Shown here one piece after another: positions 45,182 through 56,349 of a DNA stretch of 64,000 nucleotides. A program made the position numbers and the translations under genes. The notes beneath the pieces are model-generated. The model did no database searches. It saw only the letters and a program-made list of their open reading frames with translations, and was not told the DNA's origin. The number at the start of each line of letters is the position of its first letter. Positions within the stretch are counted from its first letter, which is position 1. This stretch comes from Spisula solida. Lineage: Eukaryota > Mollusca > Bivalvia > Venerida > Mactridae. The stretch is taken from positions 8,504,001 through 8,568,000 of the forward strand of contig OX365955.1 in NCBI GenBank assembly GCA_947247005.1, read 5' to 3'.

Positions 45182-46975
45182 AACCCCTGTCACACCAGGG
45201 CGGCGTCCTCGCGGCGACCGTACGGCGTCCAAAATATTTTCAGAGCGCCGGCGCAGCGCAGTACGCTCGCAAGCATCGCCGCAACATCGCAGTGGCATCG
45301 CAAGTGGACGCGGTGGGATCGCGTAGAACGCTAGTGACGGCGCGCATTCTGGGTATGCTCAAAACAATCGCCGTCGGTCGGCGCTCTGAAAAGCGCGCGG
45401 TAGGATCGCCGTTGAAGCGCAATACGATCTCTATCAACGTCACGGGAACTCCGTGGTAGCGCAGAGAGATCGCAGCGAGAACGCCGCAGTGGTACTTGGC
45501 GTTTGCACAGAGACTCCACGGCGTTCTATGAGATGTCACTGCGACTCTTGTGCGCGTCTACGGCGCTTGTATGGAGTGTATTTTATTTTTCTGCGCTCTC
45601 ACAACGACTCTACGGAGTTGTCACTGCGATCATTGAAACATAGCCAAAGGGATGGATGTAGGCTCATCTTTACCTCATTTGCCCAATCGGCGTAACGTGT
45701 CCTCTCTGTTGCCCTGGATGGGACAAGCAGCTCGAACTCTTTAGTCTGGAAAGCGACGGATTGTTCTTCCCTGGTCGAGAAATGGACTTATTACTCCGTC
45801 TTGACTGACTGGTGCGGAGACTTTCGGATGGGACGTCGTGGCTTTGTAGTTGCGTTTGCATCGCTCAAGTCATAAATGAGTCCGATATTTCTATTTCACA
45901 TTAAGAATAGTTCATTTTACAAATTAAATGAAACGTTAGAAAGTTCGATCTACTTACACCGACTGTTGGTTTCTTCTTGACTTCGATGACATGTGATTTC
46001 AACCAATCGAAGTTCGAAAGGATCCAAATGTCACGCTCTGTCAATTCGGCCGTGCCACGTCCAGACTTCCTGTGCATAAGGCGGGTAAAGCGAGTGCGAA
46101 TAGACCTGTACCAGGTCTTTAACACCTCAACTATCTGCTTTGGAATACCATAGAGCATCGTTCTTTCTGATGTCCTTGTATGCGTTTAGCTTTTTGTTAT
46201 ACAAATGTTGGTTATCACTTAACCATATGGCCATATCCTCCTCTTGGTCAATAGTCAAGTATGTAACAGTCTTGGCTTTCTTTTGGGACTGGATGGGAAT
46301 GTTTGATCGAATGCTGGAGCGAGATGAATGCTATTTTTGGTGATTCATGTCGAATTTCACGCATGGTCTTGGCTGGCTGCTGGTCGATACATTGGGAAGC
46401 ACGGTTGGTGTAGTGCCCGAACGTAATGCCTGTGGTGAATTATCCAGGGGATCCTTGGTTGATGATGGTTTATCTATTGTGCTATCTTCTAACGATGGAG
46501 GGTAGAGTTTTTCGTATTTATTTTTTGGCTTTAGCAGATTTTCCCGCGCGTTTTGCTGGCATTGTCTAACCTGTTCGCGTGCAAAAATACAAATGATAAA
46601 GATGTTATTGTTACAAACTATATATTGCAACCGTCTTCAACACACCTTTAAACTCAGTGTGGGGGCTTGTACGATCGCAGCATACACGCCGTGAAGGCGC
46701 ATTGAACGCGCAGAGAACGCAGTGGAAGCGCTGTGAGAGCGCCGACAGTCGCAACAAGAACTCCGTAGGCACGCAAAAGAACTCCGTAGGCGCGCAATAG
46801 AACTCCATAGGAACGCCGAGTGAACTCGGTAGCAACGCATTAGTCGCCGTGAGAACGCCATGACTTGTCAAATTACACGAAAATATCAGATTTTTCCGGC
46901 GATCACACGACATTCTGGAAATTTTAACAACGCCGGGCTGACGCGGTGAAAACGCACTGTGGTGTGACAGGGCCT
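45182..46975. mobile_element. PIF/Harbinger-like DNA transposon, 1.79 kb, decayed
   Basis: Left end AACCCCTGTCACACCA and right end TGGTGTGACAGGGCCT form 16-bp inverted repeats with two mismatches. TAA lies on both sides (45179-45181 and 46976-46978), the 3-bp TWA duplication typical of PIF/Harbinger. Subterminal regions are strikingly GC-rich, with short recurring motifs (CGCCG, GCATCGC left; AACTCCGTAGGCACGC, AACTCCGTAGGCGCGC right). The interior holds remnants of a Myb/SANT-like (MADF-type) DNA-binding protein on the minus strand; no DDE transposase was found. Confidence 0.7.
45600..46290 (-). pseudogene. Remnant of transposon Myb/SANT-MADF-like protein
   Basis: Minus-strand pieces in different frames read as one domain. 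First comes KTVTYLTIDQEEDMAIWLSD, then NKKLNAYKDIRKNDALW. After a frame change near 46158 comes PKQIVEVLKTWYRSIRTRFT, then TERDIWILSNFDWLKSHV. A further piece in another frame (45605-45720) reads FELLVPSRATERTRYADWAN, then SLHPSLW. The pattern matches the accessory DNA-binding protein of PIF/Harbinger elements. At least two frameshifts mean it is not functional. Confidence 0.55.
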
Positions 46976-47282
46976 TAAGATGACGTGTTGGCCACCCCGT
47001 AATGAACATGATATCAAGTGGGTACGAATGATGGTAAATTCAAGAATTTTCTTCGAAATGAAGTGCACATGGGATAAACTCGAGCATGTACGAGCAGCTT
47101 ACTGTTATGTCCAATGTCAATGTAGCAGCTCAGAGACAAATATTCTGCTTTTTATCGATGTTCTGTTGGGTTGTTGTTGGTTTCGGTTAACCTCTTTTGT
47201 TGTTATCTTTCAGATGCTTTTGATATGCTTTAAAACATGTAATAAACGTGTAACATTGCTAAAAGATACCGTACGGTGCGCG

Positions 47283-47343
47283 TAAATATCACTGTTTCTC
47301 GTAAATATCACTGTTTCTCGTAAATATCACTGTTTCTCGTGAA
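47283..47343. repeat. 19-20-bp tandem repeat, three copies
   Basis: CGTAAATATCACTGTTTCT repeated three times, the last trailing into CGTGAATATAT. Confidence 0.75.
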
Positions 47344-47794
47344 TATATCTATCATATAATCCAAGTTTAGACCTTTCTTTGAAATAAGCTGGGTATTATA
47401 ATAAACAGATATAAGGCATAATATCAGTAAGTTTGGCCATACGCTTTTCAAAGTTTCTTTTAGCCGAATACAAACGAGTATGTGTATATTTGAAACAAAC
47501 ATTATGACCAAACGGATGAATGAAAGTAAACCAAATTTTACCCAGGAGAAGACAATTAGTCTACACATGCTAAATTTGACGTGCGAAAAAACAGAAATTA
47601 CAAAGATATGCAAGAGTTGCATTTTTTCCGAACACCCCTCCTCGTGTCACGGTGCACACTCACGTGACACATCCCGATAATGATGCCATATCAAGCAAGA
47701 TGGGGTTTTTGTGGTATATATTTAATTTCACATTTTTGTTAAATGCTGTTCGAGCAAAGGTATTGTATCAATGCGTACCTCCGGTGGTATAATC

Positions 47795-47950
47795 ACAGCG
47801 TATAAACGTATATATGAATTATTGGGAGACTATACATTTCAACTTGAATGACTTATTGCGAGCAAAATAATTTGTGATTTCCGGTCAGTGTATGGCTTAT
47901 TGGGAGACTATACAATTCAATGTGTATGACTTATTGCGATAACATGTAGG
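47795..47950. repeat. Local duplication of about 75 bp
   Basis: TTATTGGGAGACTATACA, TTCAA and ATGACTTATTGCGA occur twice, at about 47818 and 47897. No coding potential. Confidence 0.55.
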
Positions 47951-48948
47951 TGAGTCGTTTATACACTGTGATATTGTGTGTCCGTATCTGCTTTAGTTAT
48001 GTTGATGACGGGACTATGACGGGCGAAACGTTTCGGCCAATCAACATCAGGCAGGCATGCTAGCATACGTTATTATTATGAATCAAATACCATCTCATCA
48101 CACTGACGTCGACATTTTACGTATAACGTAGACTATATATAACAGCCCGATGTGTCAAACTTTTCCATTTTTTGTGGCTTTAAATATATGTATTATGGCA
48201 TATTTGTCTGACAAATATGTTGTCAATACAAGGCCAGAAGAAGTTAAACATGAGCTTATCATTCCCCTTCTTAAGAAACAAACCATCGATACTTTATTGA
48301 CGCATGTAAATCATGTTCAAAAGCTAGTGTAGCTTGCCCCTGCGGAAAACAGAATTTATATCAAGTTTAGATAAGAAGAAAGACCCTTTTTTACCTTTTT
48401 TCACGAAATTGCTGACTGTTTATCAATTAATTCGTTCATACTAGCCTAACAATGCACGGCGATAAATCAATAAATCCACATAAATACAACCAAGGTTATA
48501 TCCTCTATGTTCACATGTTTTGCCTACAAAAGTCAGAATGTCAGAACATCCGAGTGATTAAGTACATTTACTATGCGATATACAGACAAACTCTACATAA
48601 TTTGTGTGTTTAATAAGACAAGCACTTTATATGATATACATACACACAGGGACAGTCCGTCACGGCCATATCAAATTAATGGCTATATCGAAACATACAT
48701 TATTAAGACAATGTCTTGAGAGAAATAATTTCACATTTTCACATTTAACGAACATGGAAAGCACAGTATCATTGAGGCTTCTTCACATATCAATTTGTAT
48801 CCCGGGTTCCCAATCTAATCACATCGGCCTTAATGAATTGGAATTTTTCATTTACCGAAAATAGTCGATGTTTCACGATTGCAGAGATACCATATAGAAA
48901 TCTGACGTTATGTTTAAGACTCTATTAGCATTCTAGAAATAAATACAT
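47951..48948. other. 3' flank of the secreted-protein gene
   Basis: No additional exon or repeat recognised. The minus-strand transcript of the secreted-protein gene probably ends here, but no AATAAA close to the stop could be assigned. Confidence 0.35.
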
Positions 48949-49118
48949 TCAGTCATTAATGTTCACAACATCTTGACCTAGTATAGTCACGGTGTCAATG
49001 GCGCTTTTCTGACAGCGTTTTGAATCTTCACATCCATGAAGAATTAGATAGATGTCCACATCTTGCTGATAGCCGAAACTTTCATGACTTGTGCGCAGAA
49101 ATGGTAAGTCTTTAAGAC
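48949..49118 (-). CDS. Secreted protein, exon 3
   Basis: Acceptor ...ACATGGAG|GT (modest polypyrimidine tract) completes a Cys codon with exon 2. It encodes LKDLPFLRTSHESFGYQQDV, then DIYLILHGCEDSKRCQ, ending NIND and TGA. The 55 residues stay open until the stop. Confidence 0.7.
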
Positions 49119-51880
49119 CTCCATGTTGTACATAGATATAACAATGACATATACAATTAGCCTCCAGGAACTGTTAACAGACGTTTACTTTACATGTACA
49201 CAATCTTCCTTGGTACAGAAGATGTCTCGTGACTTCACACTCTGCCGTGATCCAGTCGTGACAATTGTAACCGAACGTATATCGTGGACATTTCTCCAAC
49301 TGGAAGGCGTAGTTTATAAAGTCAAGTCCCGGATGAACGGTTTTCCCGCCAAGAATTCGGCGCGGTCGATCAAAGACTGGTCCACCTTCTACTATTGTCC
49401 CTGCTAAAACCAGCCCATCTGCAAGACCACTGCCTTGTGTAAGTTCCAAAAGTTGAAGCTGAATAACTTGATCCATTGGTCCACGGGATGGCAAGACCAT
49501 ACCTGTATAATTATATACAGAAAATTGCTTTAATAGTAATGTTTCACGAAGCATTTTGTTGTTATCATGCGAAATTATTAACTTGAACTCATTGTTGTCG
49601 TTACTGTACTGTGCGGTAAGAATGTTTTGACTTGCTTAAACCATAGGCACATGGTTTCAAATTATCGAGTCAAACCTATCTGATATTACCCTATATAGAG
49701 AGAAGGTTGTGCAGCGGCCATGCTTATCCGCAACGGATGTGACGTTTCGAAAGCTGGTACTCAGTTTCAGCAACACGGATACCAGTTCCTGTTACGTCAT
49801 ATCCGCTGTGGCTAAACATGGCCGATGCACAACCTTCTCTCTATATAGGGTACACCCAGATAATTTGAAACCATGTGCCTATGGATTTAACATGATAGTA
49901 CTGCAGTAAGTTCCCTTGATTGTCAATACTCACTTATAGCTCACAGATCAACATAAATAAATAAATAAACTCAAATTTATATAGCGCCTTTTCATGCGAA
50001 CACAGTCACGTTCAAAGGCACTTTACCCATAGTGTTGCAGTCACAAGGGCGCATGTGCATCCTCTTTCAGTGCAGATACAATATGATCTGACCAGATGGA
50101 CATACTGAGAGAAAGCTCCTGAAGGGAGAGACAGCCATTAGATACAGGCATTTCCGGCGCTGAAGAATTTCGCCTAGCTCTTATTTCGAATAGAAAGCCT
50201 GATTTTGTATATGCCCGGTGTATAACACCGATACACAATTTAAAATGTTACAACAATAAACTTAACTTAACATTCAAAAGCTGTTATGCCATTAAATCAT
50301 TACATACATGTACATTTACAATGCATGTAAGCATTCATTCGCTTGTTGTCGACAAAAGACGCATTCCTATCATCATATATCATAAACTAAAAAAATCCAG
50401 TTTTTAACAACATATGTCTGTTGGTAATACGATGTTATGATAAACTGAACATGATAATTTTAATCAGTTGTACAATTTGTTTCTTATACATGTAACTGGT
50501 ATTTGGCCTATGTTAGAACACTACAAAACGATTATAGAAAGTCGGACACGGAAAGCAGCACTCAACTTAACAAGCCGAGTACAGACAACATTCAAACATC
50601 ACGTACTACGTACAATTACGCGGCGCAATGCCCAACACACAGCTAAACGAGAAAATGACTTAACCACTGAAAGTCCATGTTTCAGCAGTCAAAAAAGTCG
50701 AAAGTCCAAGTCCTAGCTGTCAAAAAGCTGAAAGACATAGTGGCAGCCCTTTCAGGATCCGTTAGATGACGTAATTAAATTGTATTCGATACTAGTGCTC
50801 AGGTTGAAGATACGACCCATTTATGTATTGGACAAGGTGATAGAAGGAAGTCACAACCAATGGCGAATTTATTATGAAGTACTGAACAAACGAAACAGGT
50901 TTGAATTGATAACAGTCATTTATGGCCAACATGCCTTGGGTATTGTGCTTTGTATGTGTTTTATGTTTTCTGTGCTCGGTTGGTTCAGTTGGGCATTGTG
51001 TCTTGTGTGTTTTTAATGTTTTCTCTGCTCGGCTGGTTACTGGTTACTGGTTACATGAGTTGAGAGCTGCCTTCCCTGTCAGACTTAATATGATCTTTTA
51101 CACAAAGCCAAACATAATGCGAAACTAAAGTGTTCCCAAATGACATAACTGGTTGAAGGTGTCAGTGTCGTCGTTCACAAGATAATATTGTAACTAATTA
51201 AACAACTAATAACACGATCCAAATAACAAAAATACAAAATGTATGTGCATCTTTTGTATTTGTTTGTTTCATTATTATTATTAATTATCTCAGTCTAGTC
51301 TTACTTGAAGTCTGAAAATATATTTTAGATATATGGTCCAAAATTAACTGAAGCATTGCCATTAATGTTTAAATAATGTACCGACACTTGCCATAGAGAA
51401 GGTCTAAATGAAATATTTTAAATAAAGAATCTAAATGTCTCTATTTTAAAACGCTTATTATTGAGGTCCTCATGGAAGATTGTGTTTATATGCAAATGTG
51501 TTAACCTCGTAAAATAAAGTCATTATTATTATTATTATTATTGATAATAATTTAGAAATTGAATATGTATGGTTAGAAACTTTCTCCAAACATATTACAT
51601 CGGTAAAACCTCCGTTATACTTTTAACTGTTTAAAAATGACCATCCGTATCTAATTGGTTTATTAATATCTCTATCTCTTTCGTTTTGCATTAAATTTTT
51701 GATAAATTCTCTTTCGGATGTTTTTTCCGAATCAATAGAGTTCAAAGTCCGAACAAAGTTTAAGAAAATAGTGCCCTAAACATTTTATTTTATATGTTTA
51801 AAAAAGATAAACAGTTACTCACCATAAATATGACGGGTTATCACAGAAACACAAAATATTATCACAAAGTAAGATTCCAT
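48949..51880 (-). CDS. Small secreted cysteine-bearing protein, three exons, unknown family (join)
   Basis: Complement join of 51880..51823, 49502..49194 and 49118..48949, giving 178 aa. Exon 1 encodes a signal peptide. Splits G|GT (Gly20) and T|GT (Cys123) join the exons cleanly, and the last exon ends in TGA. The mature part has seven cysteines (91, 100, 108, 121, 123, 152, 158), so at least one may be unpaired. Conserved-looking motifs are GGPVFDRPRRILGGKTVHPG and YTFGYNCHDW. The Tyr-Asn-Cys-His-Asp-Trp block recalls the Asn-Cys motif of NlpC/P60-LRAT-type thiol folds, but no matching upstream His arrangement is clear, so this is only a resemblance. There are no other TM segments. I do not recognise the family. 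It could act extracellularly or in the secretory pathway. Splice phases and a continuous frame through three exons make the gene itself convincing. Confidence 0.75.
49194..49502 (-). CDS. Secreted protein, exon 2
   Basis: Acceptor ATTATACAG|GT, donor ACAT|GTAAAG. 309 nt encode the core from MVLPSRGPMDQV to HLLYQGRLCT, including the NCHDW motif at 99-103 of the assembled protein. A slightly later donor (AAA|GTAAAC) is possible but would break the phase match with exon 3. Confidence 0.78.
49640..49886. mobile_element. TTAA-flanked palindromic MITE in intron 1 of the secreted-protein gene
   Basis: Outer arms ACCATAGGCACATGGTTTCA and TGAAACCATGTGCCTATGG pair over 25 bp. Inner arms ACCCTATATAGAGAGAAGGT and its exact complement pair too, and GCGGCCATG / CATGGCCG-like blocks continue the fold. 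TTAA is present at 49636-49639 and 49887-49890, as for piggyBac-type insertion. Confidence 0.7.
49950..50245. repeat. Dispersed repeat with AAATTTATATAGCGCCTTTT motif
   Basis: AATTTATATAGCGCC and CGTTCAAAGGCACTTTACC are motifs I associate with a repeat common in aquatic metazoan genomes. No second copy is present in the window, so the call rests on memory. Confidence 0.4.
50246..51822. other. Intron 1 of the secreted-protein gene, remainder
   Basis: Includes a (TTA)n/(ATT)n microsatellite at about 51520-51545. The 82-codon frame at 50468-50716 has no recognisable domain or splice context and is not called. Confidence 0.4.
51823..51880 (-). CDS. Secreted protein, exon 1: signal peptide
   Basis: Encodes MESYFVIIFCVSVITRHIY plus the first base of Gly20, with donor ATG|GTGAGT (consensus). 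The hydrophobic core YFVIIFCVSVI is typical of a signal peptide. The ATG is preceded by ATTTTTTTCTTCCAA on the minus strand. No upstream in-frame Met is needed. Confidence 0.75.
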
Positions 51881-52143
51881 TTGGAAGAAAAAAATGAAAA
51901 TCAATTAATCATTTAAATGATAAAAGCGTAGTTTTTTCCTTTCACAAAAATTAATGGTTCTGACTATATGTTTAGACATTATGATTGTATGTAATTAACC
52001 GGCGCGACGATAAACAATGCAATTAGACAACATCTTAATTAAACAGCAATTTCAAAGATGACGTTAAGATACGCCTAGTTCAGAGTAATACAAGCCTATT
52101 ATAATATTCCGTCAGTGACAGGGCGGAAGAGTCGTTTTATATA

Positions 52144-52460
52144 ACGTGCTGTAAAATCACTTAGTTTCGTTGGTATTAAATTTTGTGGATTTTGGTAAAA
52201 TGCGTTTTCGTGTGGTCGGAAATTTGTGGATTGAAGACTTTATTTATACTAATGTTATAGTCTTTAATCCACTAATTTCCGACCTTACGAAAACACATTT
52301 TACCAAAATCCACCAAATTTACAAAATGATGGTAGAGTGAATTCATGTTCCGTATTTTGCTTCGGTGGTTGATTATTGGTGGGGATTAGATTTCGCGGTC
52401 GAGTTCAAACACAAAATCAACAAAAAATTGACCCCCACGAAAAATAGGAATTTTACAGTA
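52144..52460. mobile_element. TACTGTAAAAT-type MITE with internal inverted duplication
   Basis: The ends resemble CTGTAAAATCACTTAG and AATTTTACAGTA. Compared with 13933 and 23390, the left third is duplicated in inverted orientation: GTGGATTTTGGTAAAATGCG / ACACATTTTACCAAAATCCA around a 33-bp loop with TATAGTCTTTAATCC. The stem is roughly 70 bp. Confidence 0.6.
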
Positions 52461-52739
52461 TGTTGGACAGTCTACTAACTGAAAGGTTGATGATGTGAAA
52501 CACGATGTTTGTTCTAGTTAAACACGTGCGTAGCTTGCTTGAGTACAACAACAATTGAAGTACATCTCACGTCTAGCATGTACCTCTCTGATACCAAACA
52601 TTTATTACCATGTTTGTGTAAATTACCGTATAAAAACATCTTGGTAGAAAACAAACGTAGCAAGATGAATAAATTTCAAACGTGTTAAAATGATCGTTTG
52701 TTCAGTTTATATTGTCTAATAAAATATAATCCTAAAAGA

Positions 52740-53275
52740 CGAAAAACTGGCTGTTGAGACGTGACGCAAAATATCCATAATGTTTATGCGACGTTGTACA
52801 AACAATATCCAAATATGACGTCAAGCAAAAAAACTATCTGTTGAGACGTGACGCAAAATATCCATATGTGACGTTGCACAAATTGTCTGTATAGAGTTTA
52901 GACGTAGGCCTAACACAAAATAACAACATGACTGTGAACTCACGCAAACTATCGTTTTAGACGTGACGCAAACACTATCCATATGTGACGTCACGCAAAC
53001 ACTATCCATATGTGACGTCACGCAAACACTATCCATATGTGACGTCACGCAAACTATCTGTATAAGACATGACGATAAAGCAGTGTCAATTAATGGCACC
53101 ACATAAAATTTCCGTATGTGACATGACACATAATGTCCGTGTGTGACATGACAAAATGTCCGCCGTATATATGACATGAAACGACACGACACGACACAAA
53201 ATGTCCGCATATCACACAAACAAATTGACGTTGAATGTGTTGCAAAATCCCCGGATGGGACATGACAAATACACA
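52740..53275. repeat. 27-bp tandem array and diverged relatives, with CRE palindromes
   Basis: Core units at 52960-53060 read GTGACGTCACGCAAACACTA, then TCCATAT, with exact 27-bp spacing. TGACGTCA occurs at 52986, 53013 and 53040. Flanking sequence repeats degenerate GTGACATGACACAAAATGTC motifs. Confidence 0.75.
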
Positions 53276-54270
53276 TACATTCAATGATTAGTTAATTTAA
53301 ATTAAAGATTGGAAGGGTTGAGCTTTATTTTGTCGGTAAAGGTCTGAAAGGGGTCGCATTGTGTATGTCAGAAACGGAATTCTGTGAATTGTGTATATCA
53401 TGTTGTGTTTATCAAAAATATCCTATCAAACGTAAACGTTGTGTTAAAATAATTGAAGTACGGGCAGAAGTTTTTTTTCCATTTTTTATCAACTTTTTAA
53501 AGTTGCTCGCCTTTCGTGAATGTTTATTAGAATTTAAATGCAGTAAACATGTTAAACAACCCCAACATGAAACAACAAATAGCTGACATCTCGAACAGCG
53601 CGTGTAGTTTGGTTAATTCAACATGTCATTAGGGTCTAATGTTCAAGGATTAATTGAATATGGTGTCTATCTAGACGTTTTACATACACAACAAGTGCTT
53701 GTATTTATTACGTAATTGTTTAAATGTCACCGTAACACTCAGTTACATTTTGTTACAATGGCCATCTACGTTTATTGATAGGCCTTGGAAATAAACAAGA
53801 CAAAAAACATGATTCACCATGACGTAAAGTAGGATGCGCCTTTTGTAACGTGTTTTTACTGAGAAACACCGGTATCAATTAATAAATACAGTCAAAGCTA
53901 TTTTAGTTTCTTCTTAATATACCCGCCACCTGTCTTTAGCAGCGAAATAGTCATTATCTGCCATTAAGTGAGATCTTCCGCTGCAAATGCGCAATAACGG
54001 ATTTTTTATACTTCCGGTGACTGTAATTTTAGACAGCTGTCAGCTCGATAAAATAAAAATTGCCATTTTTATTTTTTTGATAAGCCTGAATAAACAACAA
54101 CCTGCAATAAGCAACCAATTTAATCACACTTAATTAAACAGGTACTGTCAGGCATGCTTTAACCATCCCCGTTTCATGAATCACGTGACATGCTACATTC
54201 ATTTTGTACATGCTTTCCGATTGCGGTTTAAATTGTAACGTTTCCAAGAACGCAACATTGTTGTTAATGA
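53276..54270. other. Gene-free intergenic interval
   Basis: No exon, RNA gene or repeated sequence was identified. Confidence 0.4.
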
Positions 54271-54289
54271 TTTTTAATGTTTAAGAACC

Positions 54290-54750
54290 AGTTTGTTTTG
54301 GCGATCGTTATTGATGTGCATTGCAATAAAAAAGTAGCATTTCCGCCGGTGAGTCATGGAAGTTTTCATAACCAGAGTGACGAGTTTCGTTTCTTTTGGC
54401 GATCCGTACATCTTGTGAAAATTTCATTAGGAATTAGCTTTTTCACGGTAGTGGGTAATAGAAGTTTTCAGAAGGCAGTATTATAATTTTGATTGTTTTT
54501 GGTGATTGGTATAGATTGTGCATTGCAATATTAATGAGTTTTTCCACCGGTACATAAGGCAGTAAATGGTTTCGCTTCTTTTAATGATCGGTATACATAT
54601 ATACTATTGTGCATTGCAATAACATTAACTTTTTCCATCGTTGAGTAGTGCAAGTTTTCATAACCAGTGCGCGGGTTCCGTTTCTTTTGGCGATCCGTAT
54701 ATATTGTGCAAATTGCATTAGCAATTAGCTTATCCGCCGGTGAACTGAAA
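54290..54750. repeat. Tandem repeat of about 116 bp, four diverged copies
   Basis: TTTTGGCGATCCGTA, TTGTGCATTGCAATA, TTTCCGCCGGTGA and AAGTTTTCATAACCAG recur in order. Copies are 70-85% alike by eye, so the array is old. Confidence 0.6.
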
Positions 54751-55109
54751 GTCACCGGACTTAAAGTACCTGTTATTTCATATTTATAATTCCTAGACGA
54801 GGACTAAGGTATGTTTATATATATGATATCGACTTCGTTTATCCTATCAGCGAGCAAAACATGAGCAAAAACAGGACATTTTATCACTACCGGTCAGCAA
54901 GATTTATATTTATTGACTGAAATATGTGTCATATAGTCGTAAAATCAGTAAAAAAATGAATGCATACGTCGGGACGGTTTTTATGTCATAAACACATTAC
55001 TAGAAAATGTGTATCTTTTCCAGCTATTTTTGGAAATATTACCATAAATCATATTGTACGTATATTAATAATTTTACGTACAGTGAAACCTGTACTAAGT
55101 GCTAACACG

Positions 55110-55127
55110 CATGTTAATTAACATGCG
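55110..55127. repeat. Perfect 18-bp palindrome GCATGTTAATTAACATGC
   Basis: A short self-complementary site in otherwise unremarkable sequence, followed by GTGGTGCTAATCATGCGC. No function can be assigned. Confidence 0.5.
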
Positions 55128-55554
55128 TGGTGCTAATCATGCGCGGATTACGAGTGCTTTCCCTGACGGGCATCCTCATACATCAGTGGTAAATCAAGGT
55201 CCACAAATCACAGGTGAAGAATTCTCTGGTGAACAAGAATGCTGACGGGGTGATTGTTTTCCCAGGATGGGGTCAGATCTGCTGTTAGTCCTACCAGTCA
55301 TATTTCGAAGAGGGTTATTCTGATCAGACTCTTATCTCTGACAAACCAGTGTATATATATGAAATAACCACAATTTTGCCGAAACTCCAGAGAGAGACTG
55401 CCGAACCCGCACCCCTCTTAAGCCGCGCATGAACCCTCTATCGCCTCAGATTCATGCAAACACCATCACCAACAACAACAGACAACAACAACATAATTTT
55501 GAAACGTGTCAGTGTGACTTAATTAACCAATACTCTGATTCGTCGCTTGTCTCG

Positions 55555-56349
55555 TTAATGCAAAATAAACTTTCGTATTCGTTTTTATAACGCCTGTTTG
55601 CACTTAAACCTGTCAAACCTGGATGGATGGATGGATGGATGGATGGATGGATGGATGGATGGATGGATGGATGGATGGATGGATTAAATATGTTTAAAAG
55701 TATTCTGTATCATAGTTACGGTTGAAAAGAGTGCGATAACTGCAAGAGTGTGATAACTGCAAGAGTGCGATAACTGCAATACTGCACTGGAAAAGAGTGC
55801 GATAACTACAATACTACACTGGGTACGCCTATTACTAACGTCCTCTGTCTACAATAAAGATAGACTTAACAAACACTCGGATATCTTATTTCGGACTACG
55901 CCGATGACTACAGTCTCAATTTCTATCTAAAACAAAATCATCTCCAATTGATTGCTCAGCATTATTACATAATATGTGAGCATTTTCTGAGTCAAGCGAA
56001 TCCAAAACATGTTAGAGCTGTATTTGTTCTTTGTATTTATGATACTTTACAAAACAAATTGATAATAATAAGTTTATTATTAACCTCGCGATGAATACCA
56101 TCAGGAATGATGTGTCGGGAGAGATTAATATGTTGTTTCACACTCGAATTAATCAGTTCAGTTTTATTACACCAGCTAATAAAAGGTGTAGTTTGTTTTT
56201 GTTAGTATGATTAGTTTAAAGCACGCGGTATTTTAAGACCACAAAGTACGTAACGATCCATCCATCCATCCATCCATCCATCCAGGTTTGACAGGTTTAA
56301 GTGCAAACAGGCGTTATAAAAACGAATACGAAAGTTTATTTTGCATTAA
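55555..56349. mobile_element. Long-TIR element with GGAT microsatellite inside each terminus
   Basis: Left arm 55555-55683 and right arm 56258-56349 are perfect inverted copies for about 70 bp: TTAATGCAAAATAAACTTTC, GTATTCGTTTTTATAACGCC, TGTTTGCACTTAAACCTGTC. They then enter (GGAT)n on the left (about 15 units) and (ATCC)n on the right (about 6 units). Both outer ends are TTAA. Between lie a short 17-bp array (GAGTGCGATAACTGCAA, 55730-55810), a SINE family-B fragment (56090-56130) and AT-rich sequence. No ORF. Confidence 0.75.

Noticed and set aside
45018..45539. Arg-rich ORFs on both strands
   Set aside because: Caused by GC-rich subterminal repeats of the PIF/Harbinger-like element; frames overlap on both strands and have no domain.
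52821..53276. 151-aa Cys-rich minus-strand ORF
   Set aside because: Periodic peptide (VCVTSHMDS) reflects the 27-bp array; no signal peptide and no splice context.
55621..55683. Telomere-like tandem repeat
   Set aside because: The unit is GGAT, not TTAGGG, and it is mirrored at 56258 inside a transposon-like element.
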